A DNA stretch of 64,000 bases from Paenibacillus ihbetae (GCF_002741055.1 NZ_CP016809.1:744001-808000); one strand, 5' to 3'. Positions 36,101 through 44,820 are shown, numbered from the stretch's first letter. The notes: a model not told the origin generated them from the letters alone. Numbers and translations are program-made.

Positions 36101-36883
36101 CTACAATATATCGAGCCAAATTTTAATCGCTGTCGCCAGGATGAGCAGTGCCAAAATCATCTTCAGCACGTTTGTCTTCATTCGCTTTCCGGCGGAAGCG
36201 CCTAGCGGGGAGGCGATCAGGCTTGCAACCACCATGATGGCGGCCGGCACGTAATCGACTTGCCCCGTCGAAAGCTTGCCTAGGGTCGATCCGATGGAGG
36301 AGATGAAGGTGATCGCGAGCGAGGTGGCAATCGTCATCCGCGTGGGAATTTTCAGGACGACCAGCATCAACGGCACGAGCAAAAACGCGCCTGCCGCCCC
36401 GACGATCCCTGCTCCGATGCCGACCGCAAGCGCCAATCCCGCAGCCAGCCATTTGTTGAAGGTTACCTGAGCCACCGGAATATCATCCAGTCCTTTATTG
36501 GGAATAAACATCATCACGGCTGCAAGCAATGCCAATATGCCGTACATGATATTGATAGAACTTTCGCTCATGAGGTTCGAGCCAAAGCTGCCGAGAAGAC
36601 TGCCAAGTAAAATCGCCGAACCCATATACAAGATTAGGGTTTTATTCAAATATCCGCCCTTCCGGTAAGCCCAGACGCCGCCAATCGTGGCAAAAAACAC
36701 TTGAACCGCACTGATGCCGGATACTTCATGCGCCGTGAAGGCCGCAAGCCCGAGCAATGGCGGAATATACAGCAGCATCGGGTATTTGATGATTGAGCCG
36801 CCGATACCGACCATGCCCGATATATAGGAGCCGATAAAACCGATGAGGAATATCGCCAAGATGTAAGTTACAGACCATTCCAT
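36101..36883 (-). CDS. TauE/SafE sulfite exporter family permease
   Basis: About 260 residues, eight hydrophobic segments, with the family repeats [20 protein letters not shown] and [20 protein letters not shown]. It is the last gene of the sulfur cluster and is expected to export sulfite or a related sulfur oxyanion, as YrkJ or TauE would. ATG 36883 (MEWSVTYIL) is better placed relative to GGGGG than the ATG six bases earlier. A terminator hairpin separates it from the upstream metallo-beta-lactamase gene, so its expression may be lower than that of the rest. Confidence 0.88.
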   Translation of the reverse strand: MEWSVTYILAIFLIGFIGSYISGMVGIGGSIIKYPMLLYIPPLLGLAAFTAHEVSGISAVQVFFATIGGVWAYRKGGYLNKTLILYMGSAILLGSLLGSFGSNLMSESSINIMYGILALLAAVMMFIPNKGLDDIPVAQVTFNKWLAAGLALAVGIGAGIVGAAGAFLLVPLMLVVLKIPTRMTIATSLAITFISSIGSTLGKLSTGQVDYVPAAIMVVASLIASPLGASAGKRMKTNVLKMILALLILATAIKIWLDIL

Positions 36884-36902
36884 GTCCATGCCCCCTTGTT
36901 TC

Positions 36903-36934
36903 TTTAAAAAAGGGAACCGTCACCCGGTTCCCTT
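36903..36934 (-). terminator. terminator/attenuating hairpin between MBL-rhodanese and TauE genes
   Basis: Minus-strand AAGGGAACC / GGTTCCCTT stem followed by TTTTTAAAG. It ends only 20 bp before the TauE start, so TauE needs readthrough. Confidence 0.8.
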
Positions 36935-36955
36935 GTCGCTTAGCAATCCGTGTCC

Positions 36956-38086
36956 TTATGAACGAACCGCGCACCGGTTCGGTCCGATCTCCATTTCACG
37001 CTGCTGCTCCGCATCCGGCATCAGGATTCCCATATTCGTTTGCCGGATCTCCCGATACGCGTTCGGCTGCGGCGGCAAGCTCTTCGTTACCAGCATTCTG
37101 AATTCCTCCTCGTTCCGTATGCTCAGCCCGTGATTCCGCTCATACAGCTCGCCGAGCTTCTTAGCTACGGTTCCATCCGCGTTCAGCTCGTCCATGATCA
37201 TGAAGTGAGCCGGCAGCACCACCAGCTCCCCTGAGAGCTCTTTATATTTGGAGTACAGCGTCTCCCTTAAATCGCCGGCCCAATCCTCCGCATGCCCTGC
37301 AAGATCCGGCCGGCCGATCGAATCGATGAACAGGATATCTCCGGTAAGCAAATATTGACCGTCAATCACAAATGAGGTCGATCCGGCCGTATGGCCCGGG
37401 GAATGGAGCGCTTCAATCCGGATCACGCTGCTCCCAAGCAGAAGCTCGCTCCCGTCTTCGAGCGGCTCATACTGGAATGCCGCTTCTTTGGCGTCCTTGG
37501 CAGGCAGCCAGTACCGCGCGCCGGTCGCCTCGGCGATCTTTCGCCCGCCCGAAATATGGTCTGCATGCAGATGCGTATCCAAGACATGCTTGATGCTTAC
37601 GTTTAATTGTGCCGCAAAATCGGTATATGCCTCCGTCATCCGCGTCGCGTCAATCAAAGCGGCTTCGTTGCCGGACACCACCAGGTACGACAGACACCCT
37701 TTGCCGATCCGAACGAACTGGTACAGCTCGCCTCCATCCTTCAAATCCCCGAGCTTGAGCGGAACGAGATGCTCACTCCACGCTTTCATTCCTCCCTTCA
37801 GGTAAGCAGCCTTCCGGCCTTGCTCGGCTAACATTTCGGCTATCATAATAGACGAGCCCTCTTTGGCGCATACGACCAGAATCTCTTCTTCCTCCGGTAG
37901 CTGCGCTAGAATTTCCTCCACGCCGTCGATCAGGTCGAAATACGGAATATTCAAATGCTGGAATCGCTTCCCTTCGATCCTCCAATCTGCAAAATCGGCA
38001 GCATTGCGAACATCCAGAATGAATAACTGCTCCTTACGGATCGCTTTCTCTGCAGCCTCCTGCGGGAGCATCGCTCTTATTGACAT
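36956..38086 (-). CDS. rhodanese + metallo-beta-lactamase fusion (YrkH/CstB-like persulfide-handling enzyme)
   Basis: 376 residues in two domains. Residues 1-100 form a rhodanese domain ([20 protein letters not shown]), with active-site loop VVCAKEGSS carrying cysteine. Residues 115-345 form a metallo-beta-lactamase domain with [45 protein letters not shown] and a late histidine in VLPAHF, all as in ETHE1/CstB persulfide dioxygenases. CstB proper has an extra C-terminal rhodanese, whereas this protein matches YrkH more closely. It probably oxidises glutathione/bacillithiol or CoA persulfide to sulfite or thiosulfate. GGAGGAGG precedes the ATG. No operator lies directly upstream, so it is read from the TusA-rhodanese promoter. 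Confidence 0.88.
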   Translation of the reverse strand: MSIRAMLPQEAAEKAIRKEQLFILDVRNAADFADWRIEGKRFQHLNIPYFDLIDGVEEILAQLPEEEEILVVCAKEGSSIMIAEMLAEQGRKAAYLKGGMKAWSEHLVPLKLGDLKDGGELYQFVRIGKGCLSYLVVSGNEAALIDATRMTEAYTDFAAQLNVSIKHVLDTHLHADHISGGRKIAEATGARYWLPAKDAKEAAFQYEPLEDGSELLLGSSVIRIEALHSPGHTAGSTSFVIDGQYLLTGDILFIDSIGRPDLAGHAEDWAGDLRETLYSKYKELSGELVVLPAHFMIMDELNADGTVAKKLGELYERNHGLSIRNEEEFRMLVTKSLPPQPNAYREIRQTNMGILMPDAEQQREMEIGPNRCAVRS

Positions 38087-38201
38087 CGTGCTTTTCCTCC
38101 TCCATCTTTAAAAAACCCGTTATTTCCTGTTCAGCATTCTCCGTGCTTGATTATCATGATGAGAGCATCTTCGTCATCGATCGGTCACACCATGGACCCG
38201 C

Positions 38202-38777
38202 TCATTTCTCCAGACTGCATGTCTGGCCGCTCCAGCCGCTCATGCCGGGCACAACGTTAACGACACGCGAGAAGCCGCTGTCTGCAAGCCTTTTCGCCGC
38301 CATGTCGCTGCGTGCGCCTGTCCGGCAAATCACATAGATCCGGTCTTCCTTGTCCAGCTCACTTAACCGAAGCTCCAGCTCCCCGAGCGGGATCGAAACC
38401 GCGTTTGGAATGTGACAGAAAGCAAATTCCGCCGCCTCCCTGACGTCCACCACAACGATGGACTCTCCGGCTTCAAGCGTCTTCTGTAGTTCTGCGGGTT
38501 CACATACTTCGGAATACTCGAGCACAGCCTGCTCCTGATCAGTCGTTTTGCGAAGATAATGCTTCAGTACGCCATCTTCCTCCAAGGTACCCAGATACTG
38601 ATGCCCCGAGCTTTCCGCCCAGGCTTTCATGTCGGCCTTGGATCCCGGATCGGTTGCCTCGACCTCGAGCACCTGGCCCGATTGCAGATCCTTCATGGCT
38701 TTCTTCGTTCGCACGATCGGCATCGGACATGCCAGCCCTTTCGCGTCCAGCTTTGCATCGGATTGGATTGCAGTCAT
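38202..38777 (-). CDS. TusA-rhodanese fusion (YrkF/CstA-like sulfurtransferase)
   Basis: 191-residue two-domain sulfur carrier. The N-terminal TusA domain (LDAKGLACPMPIVRTKKAM) has the active Cys in CPMP. The C-terminal rhodanese domain (VVDVREAAEFAFCHIPNAVS) has the catalytic Cys in VICRTGARSDMAA. S. aureus CstA has comparable domains plus a DsrE module, which here is a separate gene upstream. ATG 38777 follows GGAGGT by nine bases. A CstR-type operator lies 27 bp upstream, making this the head of a unit with MBL-rhodanese and perhaps TauE. Confidence 0.9.
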   Translation of the reverse strand: MTAIQSDAKLDAKGLACPMPIVRTKKAMKDLQSGQVLEVEATDPGSKADMKAWAESSGHQYLGTLEEDGVLKHYLRKTTDQEQAVLEYSEVCEPAELQKTLEAGESIVVVDVREAAEFAFCHIPNAVSIPLGELELRLSELDKEDRIYVICRTGARSDMAAKRLADSGFSRVVNVVPGMSGWSGQTCSLEK

Positions 38778-38803
38778 TACAATCAAACCTCCATTCGAAT
38801 TTT

Positions 38804-38824
38804 TATATACCCATAGGGGTATAA
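38804..38824. promoter_or_regulatory. CstR-type operator D
   Basis: TATACCC-ATA-GGGGTATA, a near-palindrome upstream of the TusA-rhodanese gene. Three similar sites precede the other units. Confidence 0.75.
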
Positions 38825-38915
38825 TTTCGATTAAAAAAATTCAATCTGCATTTTCATTAAAGAAAAATGGCATTAATACTCGGGATCCTTTCAACTTTGC
38901 GCCTGGATCTCCTTG

Positions 38916-39401
38916 TCAAATAAACAAATTTACATTCCCATCCTGGGCATCTCCCAGATAGGCCGCAACGCCCGCATACTCGATGCCGTCGAGCAGCTCC
39001 TCCGCCTGCAGGCCGAGAAGATCCATCGTCATCGTGCATGCAACCAGCTTGATATCCTGCTCCTGCGCCATTTCGATCAGCTGCGGAAGCGGAACCGCTT
39101 TGTGCTTCTTGATGACATCCTTAATCATTTTCGGTCCCATGCCGGCAAAATTCATTTTGGAGAGTCCCATTTTGTTGGCGCCACGCGGCATCATTTTGGC
39201 AAACAGGTTCTCCATCATTCCTTTCTTCTTGGGCAGCATCACGTCCTCATCCTTCCGCAGAGCATTCAGCCCCCAGAAGGTGTGAAAAATGGTCACTTCA
39301 TGGTCATACGCAGCCGCGCCATTAGCAATAATGTAGGCCGCCATCGCTTTATCATAATCACCGCTGAATAAAATAATGGTCGTTCGCTTCTGTTCGGTCA
39401 C
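38916..39401 (-). CDS. DsrE/DsrF/DrsH-like protein (YrkE type)
   Basis: 161-residue DsrE-fold protein. It begins TTIILFSGDYDKAMAAYIIA, continues HEVTIFHTFWGLNALRK, and has the conserved cysteine in DIKLVACTMTMDLLGLQ followed by AGVAAYLGDA. Such proteins relay sulfane sulfur to TusA. GTG 39401 has GGAGGAAGGG upstream. It has its own operator (39431-39450) and lies between TusA and TusA-rhodanese, exactly as in the yrkEFHIJ set, although the order differs. Confidence 0.88.
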   Translation of the reverse strand: MTEQKRTTIILFSGDYDKAMAAYIIANGAAAYDHEVTIFHTFWGLNALRKDEDVMLPKKKGMMENLFAKMMPRGANKMGLSKMNFAGMGPKMIKDVIKKHKAVPLPQLIEMAQEQDIKLVACTMTMDLLGLQAEELLDGIEYAGVAAYLGDAQDGNVNLFI

Positions 39402-39430
39402 GATTTCCCTTCCTCCTGTCTATGTGCTCT

Positions 39431-39450
39431 CTTACCCCCAAGGGTATATT
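39431..39450. promoter_or_regulatory. CstR-type operator C
   Basis: TTACCCCCAAGGGTATATT, matching the TACCC-N-GGGTA core, 30 bp ahead of the DsrE start. Confidence 0.7.
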
Positions 39451-39465
39451 TCTCGATATGAAAAA

Positions 39466-39693
39466 TCATCCTTTTCGGATCCAAAACTTCAACACGCCGT
39501 CCTCCTCGCGGTGCTCCAGCAGTTCATTCCCCATCGATTGGGCCCAGGCCGTCAAATCGCTCTTTACGCCCAGATCCGTCGCATGAATCTCGAGCACTTG
39601 ACCCTTCTCCATGTCTTTCATTGCCTTCTTCGTTTTAACGATCGGCATAGGGCATGCCAAGCCTTTGGCATCCAATACTTGATCAGCACGCAT
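39466..39693 (-). CDS. TusA family sulfur carrier (YrkI type)
   Basis: 75-residue single-domain TusA protein. LDAKGLACPMPIVKTKKAM carries the sulfur-accepting Cys, and the domain continues with VLEIHATDLGVKSDLTAWAQ. It is nearly parallel in sequence to the TusA half of the downstream fusion, suggesting a duplication. AAGGAGG precedes the ATG. An operator lies 38 bp upstream. Confidence 0.92.
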   Translation of the reverse strand: MRADQVLDAKGLACPMPIVKTKKAMKDMEKGQVLEIHATDLGVKSDLTAWAQSMGNELLEHREEDGVLKFWIRKG

Positions 39694-39730
39694 TCCAACA
39701 TTCCTCCTTCGTAGTTTCCTTTTGTTAATA

Positions 39731-39750
39731 CATACCCGCAGGGGTATATA
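39731..39750. promoter_or_regulatory. CstR-type operator B
   Basis: CATACCCGCAGGGGTATATA: ATACCC and GGGTAT arms upstream of TusA. Confidence 0.75.
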
Positions 39751-39832
39751 TTTTGCTAAAACAAATGGACATCAACCCATTGATTTCGAGGCTTCACCCT
39801 GGGTCAAATGCCCGCTTACATCGCGCGCGATA

Positions 39833-40093
39833 TTATCTGCTTTTGACAAGCAGGTTCACCGCTTCCACCACCAGCTGCTCCGTATCCCGGCCGTTCTCCT
39901 GGGCCTCTTTGACACAGTCCACGAGATTGGTGCTGACAATGACGCCGATCGCCCGGTCCATGGCCGCGCGCGTGGCCGACAGCTGCGTAATGACGTCCCT
40001 GCAATCCTTCCCCTCCTCCATCATCCGCAGGATGCCGCGGAGCTGGCCCTCGATCCGTTTCACCCGATTTTTCATCTGATCGTCGTACCTCAT
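39833..40093 (-). CDS. cstR: CstR, CsoR-family persulfide-sensing repressor
   Basis: 86-residue all-helical repressor starting at ATG 40093 (MRYDDQMKNRVKRIEGQLRG) with GAGGAGGG upstream. The two sensing cysteines are in EEGKDCRDVITQLSATRAAM and STNLVDCVKEA, separated as in S. aureus CstR. The histidine that CsoR uses for copper, next to the second Cys, is replaced by Asp (VDC), so persulfide rather than Cu(I) sensing is expected. The C-terminus EAVNLLVKS is also CstR-like. It is the first gene of the cluster and has an operator upstream, implying autorepression. Confidence 0.9.
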   Translation of the reverse strand: MRYDDQMKNRVKRIEGQLRGILRMMEEGKDCRDVITQLSATRAAMDRAIGVIVSTNLVDCVKEAQENGRDTEQLVVEAVNLLVKSR

Positions 40094-40166
40094 CCCATTC
40101 CCTCCTCGTTCATTGTATTCCAACCCATCGGATATCACCGATAAATGACTTTGGTGCATGGTTAAA

Positions 40167-40190
40167 ATATATACCCCCATAGGTATATAG
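40167..40190. promoter_or_regulatory. CstR-type operator A
   Basis: ATATATACCCCCATAGGTATATA, upstream of cstR and facing the MATE gene terminator. It shares the TATACCC / GGTATA arms of the other three sites. Confidence 0.75.
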
Positions 40191-40221
40191 TCAAGTTGGG
40201 ATTATATTCCAGTCGCATGGA

Positions 40222-40252
40222 GCAAATAAAAAAAGCTCCTCGAAAGGAGCTT
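40222..40252 (-). terminator. terminator of the MATE gene
   Basis: Minus-strand AAGCTCCT-TTCG-AGGAGCTT followed by TTTTTATTT. It separates the MATE gene from the cstR cluster. Confidence 0.9.
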
Positions 40253-40270
40253 GGATTAGATGGATAATAG

Positions 40271-41656
40271 CTATATCAGTTTATGCGCATACCACTTTTT
40301 GCCGCGGAACCGCCAGAGGAAGAGTGCGCCACGCACGCCCCACTCGCAGTTCATGGCGAGCCAGACGCCGAGAATGCCCCAGCCGAGCACGATCCCCATG
40401 ATGTAACCGAGGATGACCCGGAACAGCCACATAGTCATCATGGAGGTAATGGAAGTAAACCGTGAATCGCCCGCCGCCCGGAGTGCGGAGGGCAGTATGA
40501 AGCTGATCGACCACAGCGGGACCTGAATGATCACGTTGATCAGCATGACAACGAACAGCTCATGCACGATTTCCTGCGGCGGATTAAACAATCCGACGAG
40601 CGGATTGAACAGCGGGATCAGGATGAGTCCCATTACCGCCAGAGAGATGGCACCTAGCCATAGAAATGACCGGATGAACTTCCGGGCATCCGCGATATCC
40701 CCCCGGCCGATGCATTGGCCGACTACCGTCACGATCGTCAGCGACAAGGCGCTCGCGGGTATTTGCGTCAGCATCGCAAGTGATCCGCCGATCGCATTCG
40801 TAGCGATCGCATAGGTGCCTAAGCTTACGATAAACACCTGCGTCAGCAGCTTTCCCCCGTTGAAGAACATCTGCTCTGCCGCGAACGGAAGGCCGATAAA
40901 CATGATTTTGCGAAGCATTGACAGTGGAAAATGAAACAAGTCCTTCAGCCGGATATGCAGCGTTGCATCGACCTTGAACAAATAGTACAGGGCGCAGGCC
41001 GCGCCCGCAAACCGGGCAATGTTGATGGCCAGGGTCATGCCGAAGACTCCCATATGCAGCAGCGTAATAAACAAAATATTCAGCAGCACGTACAACAGAT
41101 TCATGATCAGGGAAAGCGCCAGGGACGCACGCGTCTTTCCGATGCCCCGGAGCGCGCCGCATACCGCCTGGACAACCGCAATACCTAAAAAGGATGTTCC
41201 GCTGCCGATCAGGTATATCCGGGCACTCTCCAATACCTCCGGCGAAGCGGAGCCGAACAGAAGCTGGAGGATCGGATTATGCAGTCCGATGATAAGAAGC
41301 GCAATGGCCAGTGCAATCAACGTGACCGAGGTGACCGTAGCCGCCGATGCCCTGGACACCATCTGCCCGTTGCCGCTGCCTTTATACTGTGCAACCACGA
41401 CGGTGCCCCCGGTAGCCACCGCTACAAATACGTTGATCAGAAAAATATTCAGCGCATCGACCATGTTGACGGCACTGACCGCCGCCACGCCTGATGAACT
41501 GATCATTGCCGTGTTGACCAAATTAAGGCCAATGATAAAAGCCTGGTCGATCAGGATCGGGAGCATGAGTGCAAAGATTTGCCGGTAGTCCATCGACTCG
41601 CCGGAAAAATGATTATGAAGTAAACCGTTCATTCGGGTTCGTAGTCGAACCAGCAT
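40271..41656 (-). CDS. MATE family efflux transporter
   Basis: About 460-residue, 12-TM multidrug/toxin exporter. Two homologous six-helix halves are visible, with MLPILIDQAFIIGLNLVNTA at the start of the first and MLRKIMFIGLPFAAEQMFFN at the start of the second, and the conserved ISSSGVAAVSAVNMVDAL loop. It probably exports organic cations or drugs by cation antiport. The start is uncertain: no ribosome binding site is evident before the upstream codon at 41656, the ATG at 41632 or MDYRQIF at about 41593. A terminator hairpin at 41703-41726 lies immediately upstream, so conditional expression is possible. Confidence 0.88.
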   Translation of the reverse strand: MLVRLRTRMNGLLHNHFSGESMDYRQIFALMLPILIDQAFIIGLNLVNTAMISSSGVAAVSAVNMVDALNIFLINVFVAVATGGTVVVAQYKGSGNGQMVSRASAATVTSVTLIALAIALLIIGLHNPILQLLFGSASPEVLESARIYLIGSGTSFLGIAVVQAVCGALRGIGKTRASLALSLIMNLLYVLLNILFITLLHMGVFGMTLAINIARFAGAACALYYLFKVDATLHIRLKDLFHFPLSMLRKIMFIGLPFAAEQMFFNGGKLLTQVFIVSLGTYAIATNAIGGSLAMLTQIPASALSLTIVTVVGQCIGRGDIADARKFIRSFLWLGAISLAVMGLILIPLFNPLVGLFNPPQEIVHELFVVMLINVIIQVPLWSISFILPSALRAAGDSRFTSITSMMTMWLFRVILGYIMGIVLGWGILGVWLAMNCEWGVRGALFLWRFRGKKWYAHKLI

Positions 41657-41702
41657 CTGTCATCACATTCTTTTCGCAGTAGTACACGGTTCTTCCGCAT
41701 GA

Positions 41703-41726
41703 AAAAAACTCTTCGCAAGTGAAGAG
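41703..41726 (-). terminator. terminator hairpin in the MATE leader
   Basis: Minus-strand CTCTTC-ACTTGC-GAAGAG followed by TTTTTTT, 50 bp before the MATE start. It also falls within a 66-codon reading frame of unknown reality. Confidence 0.6.
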
Positions 41727-42118
41727 CTTCTGGTTAACGGTATATTCGATGCCGCCGTAACCGACCTCACGCGCCGGAGCAGGGCCCGCGGCAAGGGGGC
41801 AGATTCGGATCATTTCGTTGTCTTCCCGGATAAACCCCGTGTTTGATTGGAGGATATCACCTCACCTCTATTCCTGTCAATGAGCCGTTGCCATAGCAAT
41901 AGACCGTAAACCGCCGCATATGGAAGCCTCCCGCCATCACGACGATGGTAATGCCGGAAATGAAAGAAGATCGCCCAATATGCGCCGCACGCTTTCCGAA
42001 ACGTTACCTTAGACGGTGGTGAAGCAGCTGGAGTGCCTTCGGAAATCTCCTTCGCCCTTCCCCTTTCTATCAATCAACATAGAATAAAAATGATAGATTG
42101 GAAGGGAGGTCCTCGAAA
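41727..42118. other. divergent intergenic region between MATE and DUF1796 genes
   Basis: No firm gene. Two minus-strand ORFs of 60-87 codons with poor starts (41613-41813, 41810-42073) overlap here, the first with a cysteine-rich end. An exact 8-bp inverted repeat TTTCCGAA / TTCGGAAA (41995-42002, 42040-42047) encloses 37 bases and could shape a leader RNA on either strand. No known riboswitch signature was recognised. Confidence 0.35.
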
Positions 42119-42733
42119 ATGGAGATACAACCGTACCGGTTCGAGTCAATTTACAGCCTGGGTCATAACTGTCAGGTTGCCGCTCAGCTCAAACGAAACG
42201 GTTTGCGTCGGCAGGCAGGTCCCTGGGATTGGTTCAATTTCGCTTCGGCTGCGGAATTTTGCGGCGTAATCCGGAGGCGGTTTGAAGGCTTTATGCAGCT
42301 TGAGCATTTAGAAGCTTACGGCAAATCCGTCAACAACTACTATGTACGCGATCGGCAGTCAACCTGTTTGTCATTTCACGATTTTAAAAATATCCCCAAC
42401 CAGCCGCCGCTGTACGACTATGTCGAGTTTCGGGAACGGCTGGATCGAAGGATCGCCCGGTTCAATGATTGCCTGTCATCCGAACGGAGGGTTCTCCTCG
42501 TCCGGATCATTCAGCATCAGCATGAGGCCGAAGCCATCTATGCCTCCATCCATGAAACGTATGCCAATCCCCATATTTCCATGCTATTCATTCTTCATGG
42601 ACCGGAATCGGATATTTCGAAGCTGCCCTCATTCGCTGAAGATGCCAGGCTTGTCCGCATCCCTAGAGGCAGGACATGGGAAGGCGATACGGAAGCATGG
42701 GCAGCGATCCTGTCAAAGATTCGTCTCGAATAA
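42119..42733 (+). CDS. DUF1796 family putative papain-like cysteine peptidase
   Basis: 204-residue protein of the DUF1796 family. The catalytic-type cysteine is in SLGHNCQVAAQLKRNGLR, followed by the signature GPWDWFNF, and a family histidine may be in RVLLVRIIQHQHEAEA. The start is ATG 42119 with GGGAGGT upstream; an earlier ATG lies inside the ribosome binding region. Function is unknown. Relatives occur near glycosyltransferases and surface-polysaccharide genes, but here it is alone with its own terminator. Confidence 0.75.
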   Translation: MEIQPYRFESIYSLGHNCQVAAQLKRNGLRRQAGPWDWFNFASAAEFCGVIRRRFEGFMQLEHLEAYGKSVNNYYVRDRQSTCLSFHDFKNIPNQPPLYDYVEFRERLDRRIARFNDCLSSERRVLLVRIIQHQHEAEAIYASIHETYANPHISMLFILHGPESDISKLPSFAEDARLVRIPRGRTWEGDTEAWAAILSKIRLE

Positions 42734-42838
42734 TCATTATAAAAATCATTGGGAAAACGATAGACCTAAAAAGTGGATTGACAAATATAGGATATATATT
42801 GTATATTCTACTAAACTTATTCTGGATTCTTACGAAGG

Positions 42839-42888
42839 AAGCACCCGTAAGCCAGGCATTGATGCCTGCTGCCCGGGTGCTTTTTTGC
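42839..42888 (+). terminator. terminator after the DUF1796 gene
   Basis: AAGCACCCG / CGGGTGCTT with an inner CAGGCA/TGCCTG stem, then TTTTTT. Confidence 0.85.
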
Positions 42889-42965
42889 GTAGTTACCCGG
42901 ACTTCATATGAGCTTACGAGCAGCTTTTCGGAACGAATCCAATGCATGGAAGGAGCGTTACTGTC

Positions 42966-43778
42966 ATGATGAAGAAAATGTTCATGATCTATCTTGCAGT
43001 GCATATGCTGCTCGGTATAGTTCCGGTCCGAGAAGCCGCAGCCGCAGCGATCGAATTCACGGATGCGATCAACCGACAGCTAAGCGAAACCGCAGGCCGT
43101 GCCGGCGGTGCGGGCGGAACCAAGCTGCTCAAGCAGTACGATACGTTCAAAGCCGAACGGAAAGAGACCATGGATTGGGATGACAAGATCGCGGCGCTGC
43201 ATTATGCCAACGAAGCCAAGGCATCGGAAGTACGCAGGAGGATCAGCGATTTGGATAAGGATAAGATCCGTCAGCTGGAGGAGCAGCTGAGTGCGGCGAA
43301 GCGTAAATATCAGCCTTTATTCGACAGCTACACGGCGCTGAACAAGCAAGTTGCGGCAGCCAAGAAATTGAAGGACAAGACGTTATCGAAGATGCTGCAG
43401 ACGCAGGCTAACAGCATGAAGCTGCTGGTAAATATCGGGAGGCAGGATATCAAGCGGAAGCAAGCGGCGCTGACGGCAGCCAAGAAGGAACGTACCGGCA
43501 AGGCGGCCAAAGTGCGGTCCGTTCTATCCGGGATCGATCCGTACAAGAGCAAAATCAAAAGCGAAAAAAGTGCGATTTCGACTCCGAACAAGCTGCTGAA
43601 CACCGAATGGAAGAATTTTAAAGCCGCCGTAAAATCGCAGGATCCGTCAAGGACATCGGATACCTTGGGACGGATGCTCACCCTCTCCGGCCAAATTCTG
43701 GAGAAGAAGCAGAGCATTTTCCAACACGAACAGCGGATTGAAACGATAATCCGGCAGGCTAATGCACACATTAAATAA
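42966..43778 (+). CDS. secreted coiled-coil protein of unknown function
   Basis: 270-residue exported protein. The signal peptide MMKKMFMIYLAVHMLLGIVP is followed by AAAA near residue 30. The mature part is almost wholly alpha-helical and lysine/alanine/glutamate-rich, with long heptads (DKIRQLEEQLSAAKRKYQPL, GRQDIKRKQAALTAAKKERT), and no known domain. GGAAGGAG lies upstream of ATG 42966. Similar proteins in Paenibacillus are annotated as hypothetical. It is followed by a repeat tract and no clear terminator. Confidence 0.65.
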   Translation: MMKKMFMIYLAVHMLLGIVPVREAAAAAIEFTDAINRQLSETAGRAGGAGGTKLLKQYDTFKAERKETMDWDDKIAALHYANEAKASEVRRRISDLDKDKIRQLEEQLSAAKRKYQPLFDSYTALNKQVAAAKKLKDKTLSKMLQTQANSMKLLVNIGRQDIKRKQAALTAAKKERTGKAAKVRSVLSGIDPYKSKIKSEKSAISTPNKLLNTEWKNFKAAVKSQDPSRTSDTLGRMLTLSGQILEKKQSIFQHEQRIETIIRQANAHIK

Positions 43779-43851
43779 CGGTATGCCTGTTGTCCATGGT
43801 TCGTGACAACTCAAGCTGGAAGCTATCGACACAACTCCAATAGGAAAGATG

Positions 43852-43980
43852 GGCGCGATTCCCATGAGGATCGGAGCGGCTCCAATGAGAATCAGACCGA
43901 CTCCCACGAGGATCGGAGCGGCTCCCATGAAGATCAACATACATACCTCTAATAAGGATCGGCACGACTCCATGGAGATC
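43852..43980. repeat. 21-bp tandem repeat (4 full units plus a near copy)
   Basis: Four abutting 21-bp units (43852-43872, 43873-43893, 43894-43914, 43915-43935) share the pattern GGAGCGGCTCCCATGAGGATC. A further 20-bp unit lies at 43961-43980. Each unit contains a short palindrome (GGAGC-GGCTCC). Because 21 is divisible by three, the tract is open in several frames, but no ribosome binding site supports translation. It lies between convergent genes. Confidence 0.8.
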
Positions 43981-43993
43981 GGCAACAATAAAT

Positions 43994-44019
43994 CATCCTC
44001 TGCCATCCGGCAGAGGATG
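43994..44019 (-). terminator. hairpin downstream of the YiiX-like gene
   Basis: An 11-bp perfect stem CATCCTCTGCC / GGCAGAGGATG. On the minus strand only ATTTATT follows, so termination efficiency is doubtful. Confidence 0.5.
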
Positions 44020-44066
44020 AACATCATCATATTCAGCTGTCCTACCCAGCCATTTCAGGACGCCTT

Positions 44067-44657
44067 CTACTGTGCCGCCGATTGAAACGGATGATGGAAG
44101 CTTGCCAGTCTTGTCTGATCTAGCAGCGGATAGTCGTACAGCATGCCTTCATACACAACCTCCATCGAGGGGTGCAGCAGAAAATCATGCGGCGTCACCA
44201 GCGTGGACGAACGGTCCCACAGGCGGATCCCGCTCTGGCGCAAAGTCTCGGCAACGAATTGAGAGCAGAAGTAGGACCGCTCTCTCGTAATATCCAGCCT
44301 CATCAGTACACCGAACAATCCGATCAGATTATACCGGTAGGCGTCCTCCTCGTCTTTATAGCGCTGGATCACCGTGCGGACCTGATCATACTGCTGCTGG
44401 GTCACCCCAAAGCGCAATAACGCGCATCGCGTACCCGGAAAATGGCTGAAGGTTCCTTCATATACGTCTTCCTCGACAAAGCCTCCCACCCAAGGATTAT
44501 CGGCACATTTCCGGCCGAAGCTGAACACCTCATTCAGCTGGCCATCCAGTGCAATGGAAGCATGGTTATACGGCGCAGCCGTAATTCGCTTGATCAGCCT
44601 CGTAAACATCGTTCCCGTATCGGTTAACAATATATATAAGTTCTTAGTATCGGACAT
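44067..44657 (-). CDS. YiiX/YebB-like permuted papain-fold protein
   Basis: 196-residue protein of the permuted NlpC/P60 (YaeF/YiiX-type) group. The permuted catalytic order is visible: His in AAPYNHASIALDGQ first, Cys in SYFCSQFVAETLR later, with LYILLTDTGTMFTRLIK before. Related enzymes act on acyl or amide bonds of lipids or peptidoglycan peptides; the substrate is unknown. No signal peptide is seen, so it is cytoplasmic. It has no close functional neighbours. Confidence 0.8.
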   Translation of the reverse strand: MSDTKNLYILLTDTGTMFTRLIKRITAAPYNHASIALDGQLNEVFSFGRKCADNPWVGGFVEEDVYEGTFSHFPGTRCALLRFGVTQQQYDQVRTVIQRYKDEEDAYRYNLIGLFGVLMRLDITRERSYFCSQFVAETLRQSGIRLWDRSSTLVTPHDFLLHPSMEVVYEGMLYDYPLLDQTRLASFHHPFQSAAQ

Positions 44658-44820
44658 TGGTCTTTCCCCCGTTTAACGTGATCATCGGTCAGGATTTCGT
44701 CAAATCCTTCGTTAACTCCATTGTAATCCGGTTAAACCAAAGCCAAAACCGACTCTAGAAGTGATTAGAACCTGGACCTAAGTCGGGCTCGTTCCCGTTC
44801 GACGGAACAGGACGACCGGA

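Noticed and set aside
41613..41813. 66-residue cysteine-rich ORF upstream of MATE
   Set aside because: The start lacks a good ribosome binding site and a terminator hairpin falls inside it. It is kept only as part of the intergenic description.
43647..44030. minus-strand hydrophobic protein over the 21-bp repeat
   Set aside because: The frame is open mainly because the repeat length is a multiple of three; there is no ribosome binding site and it overlaps the end of the convergent coiled-coil gene.
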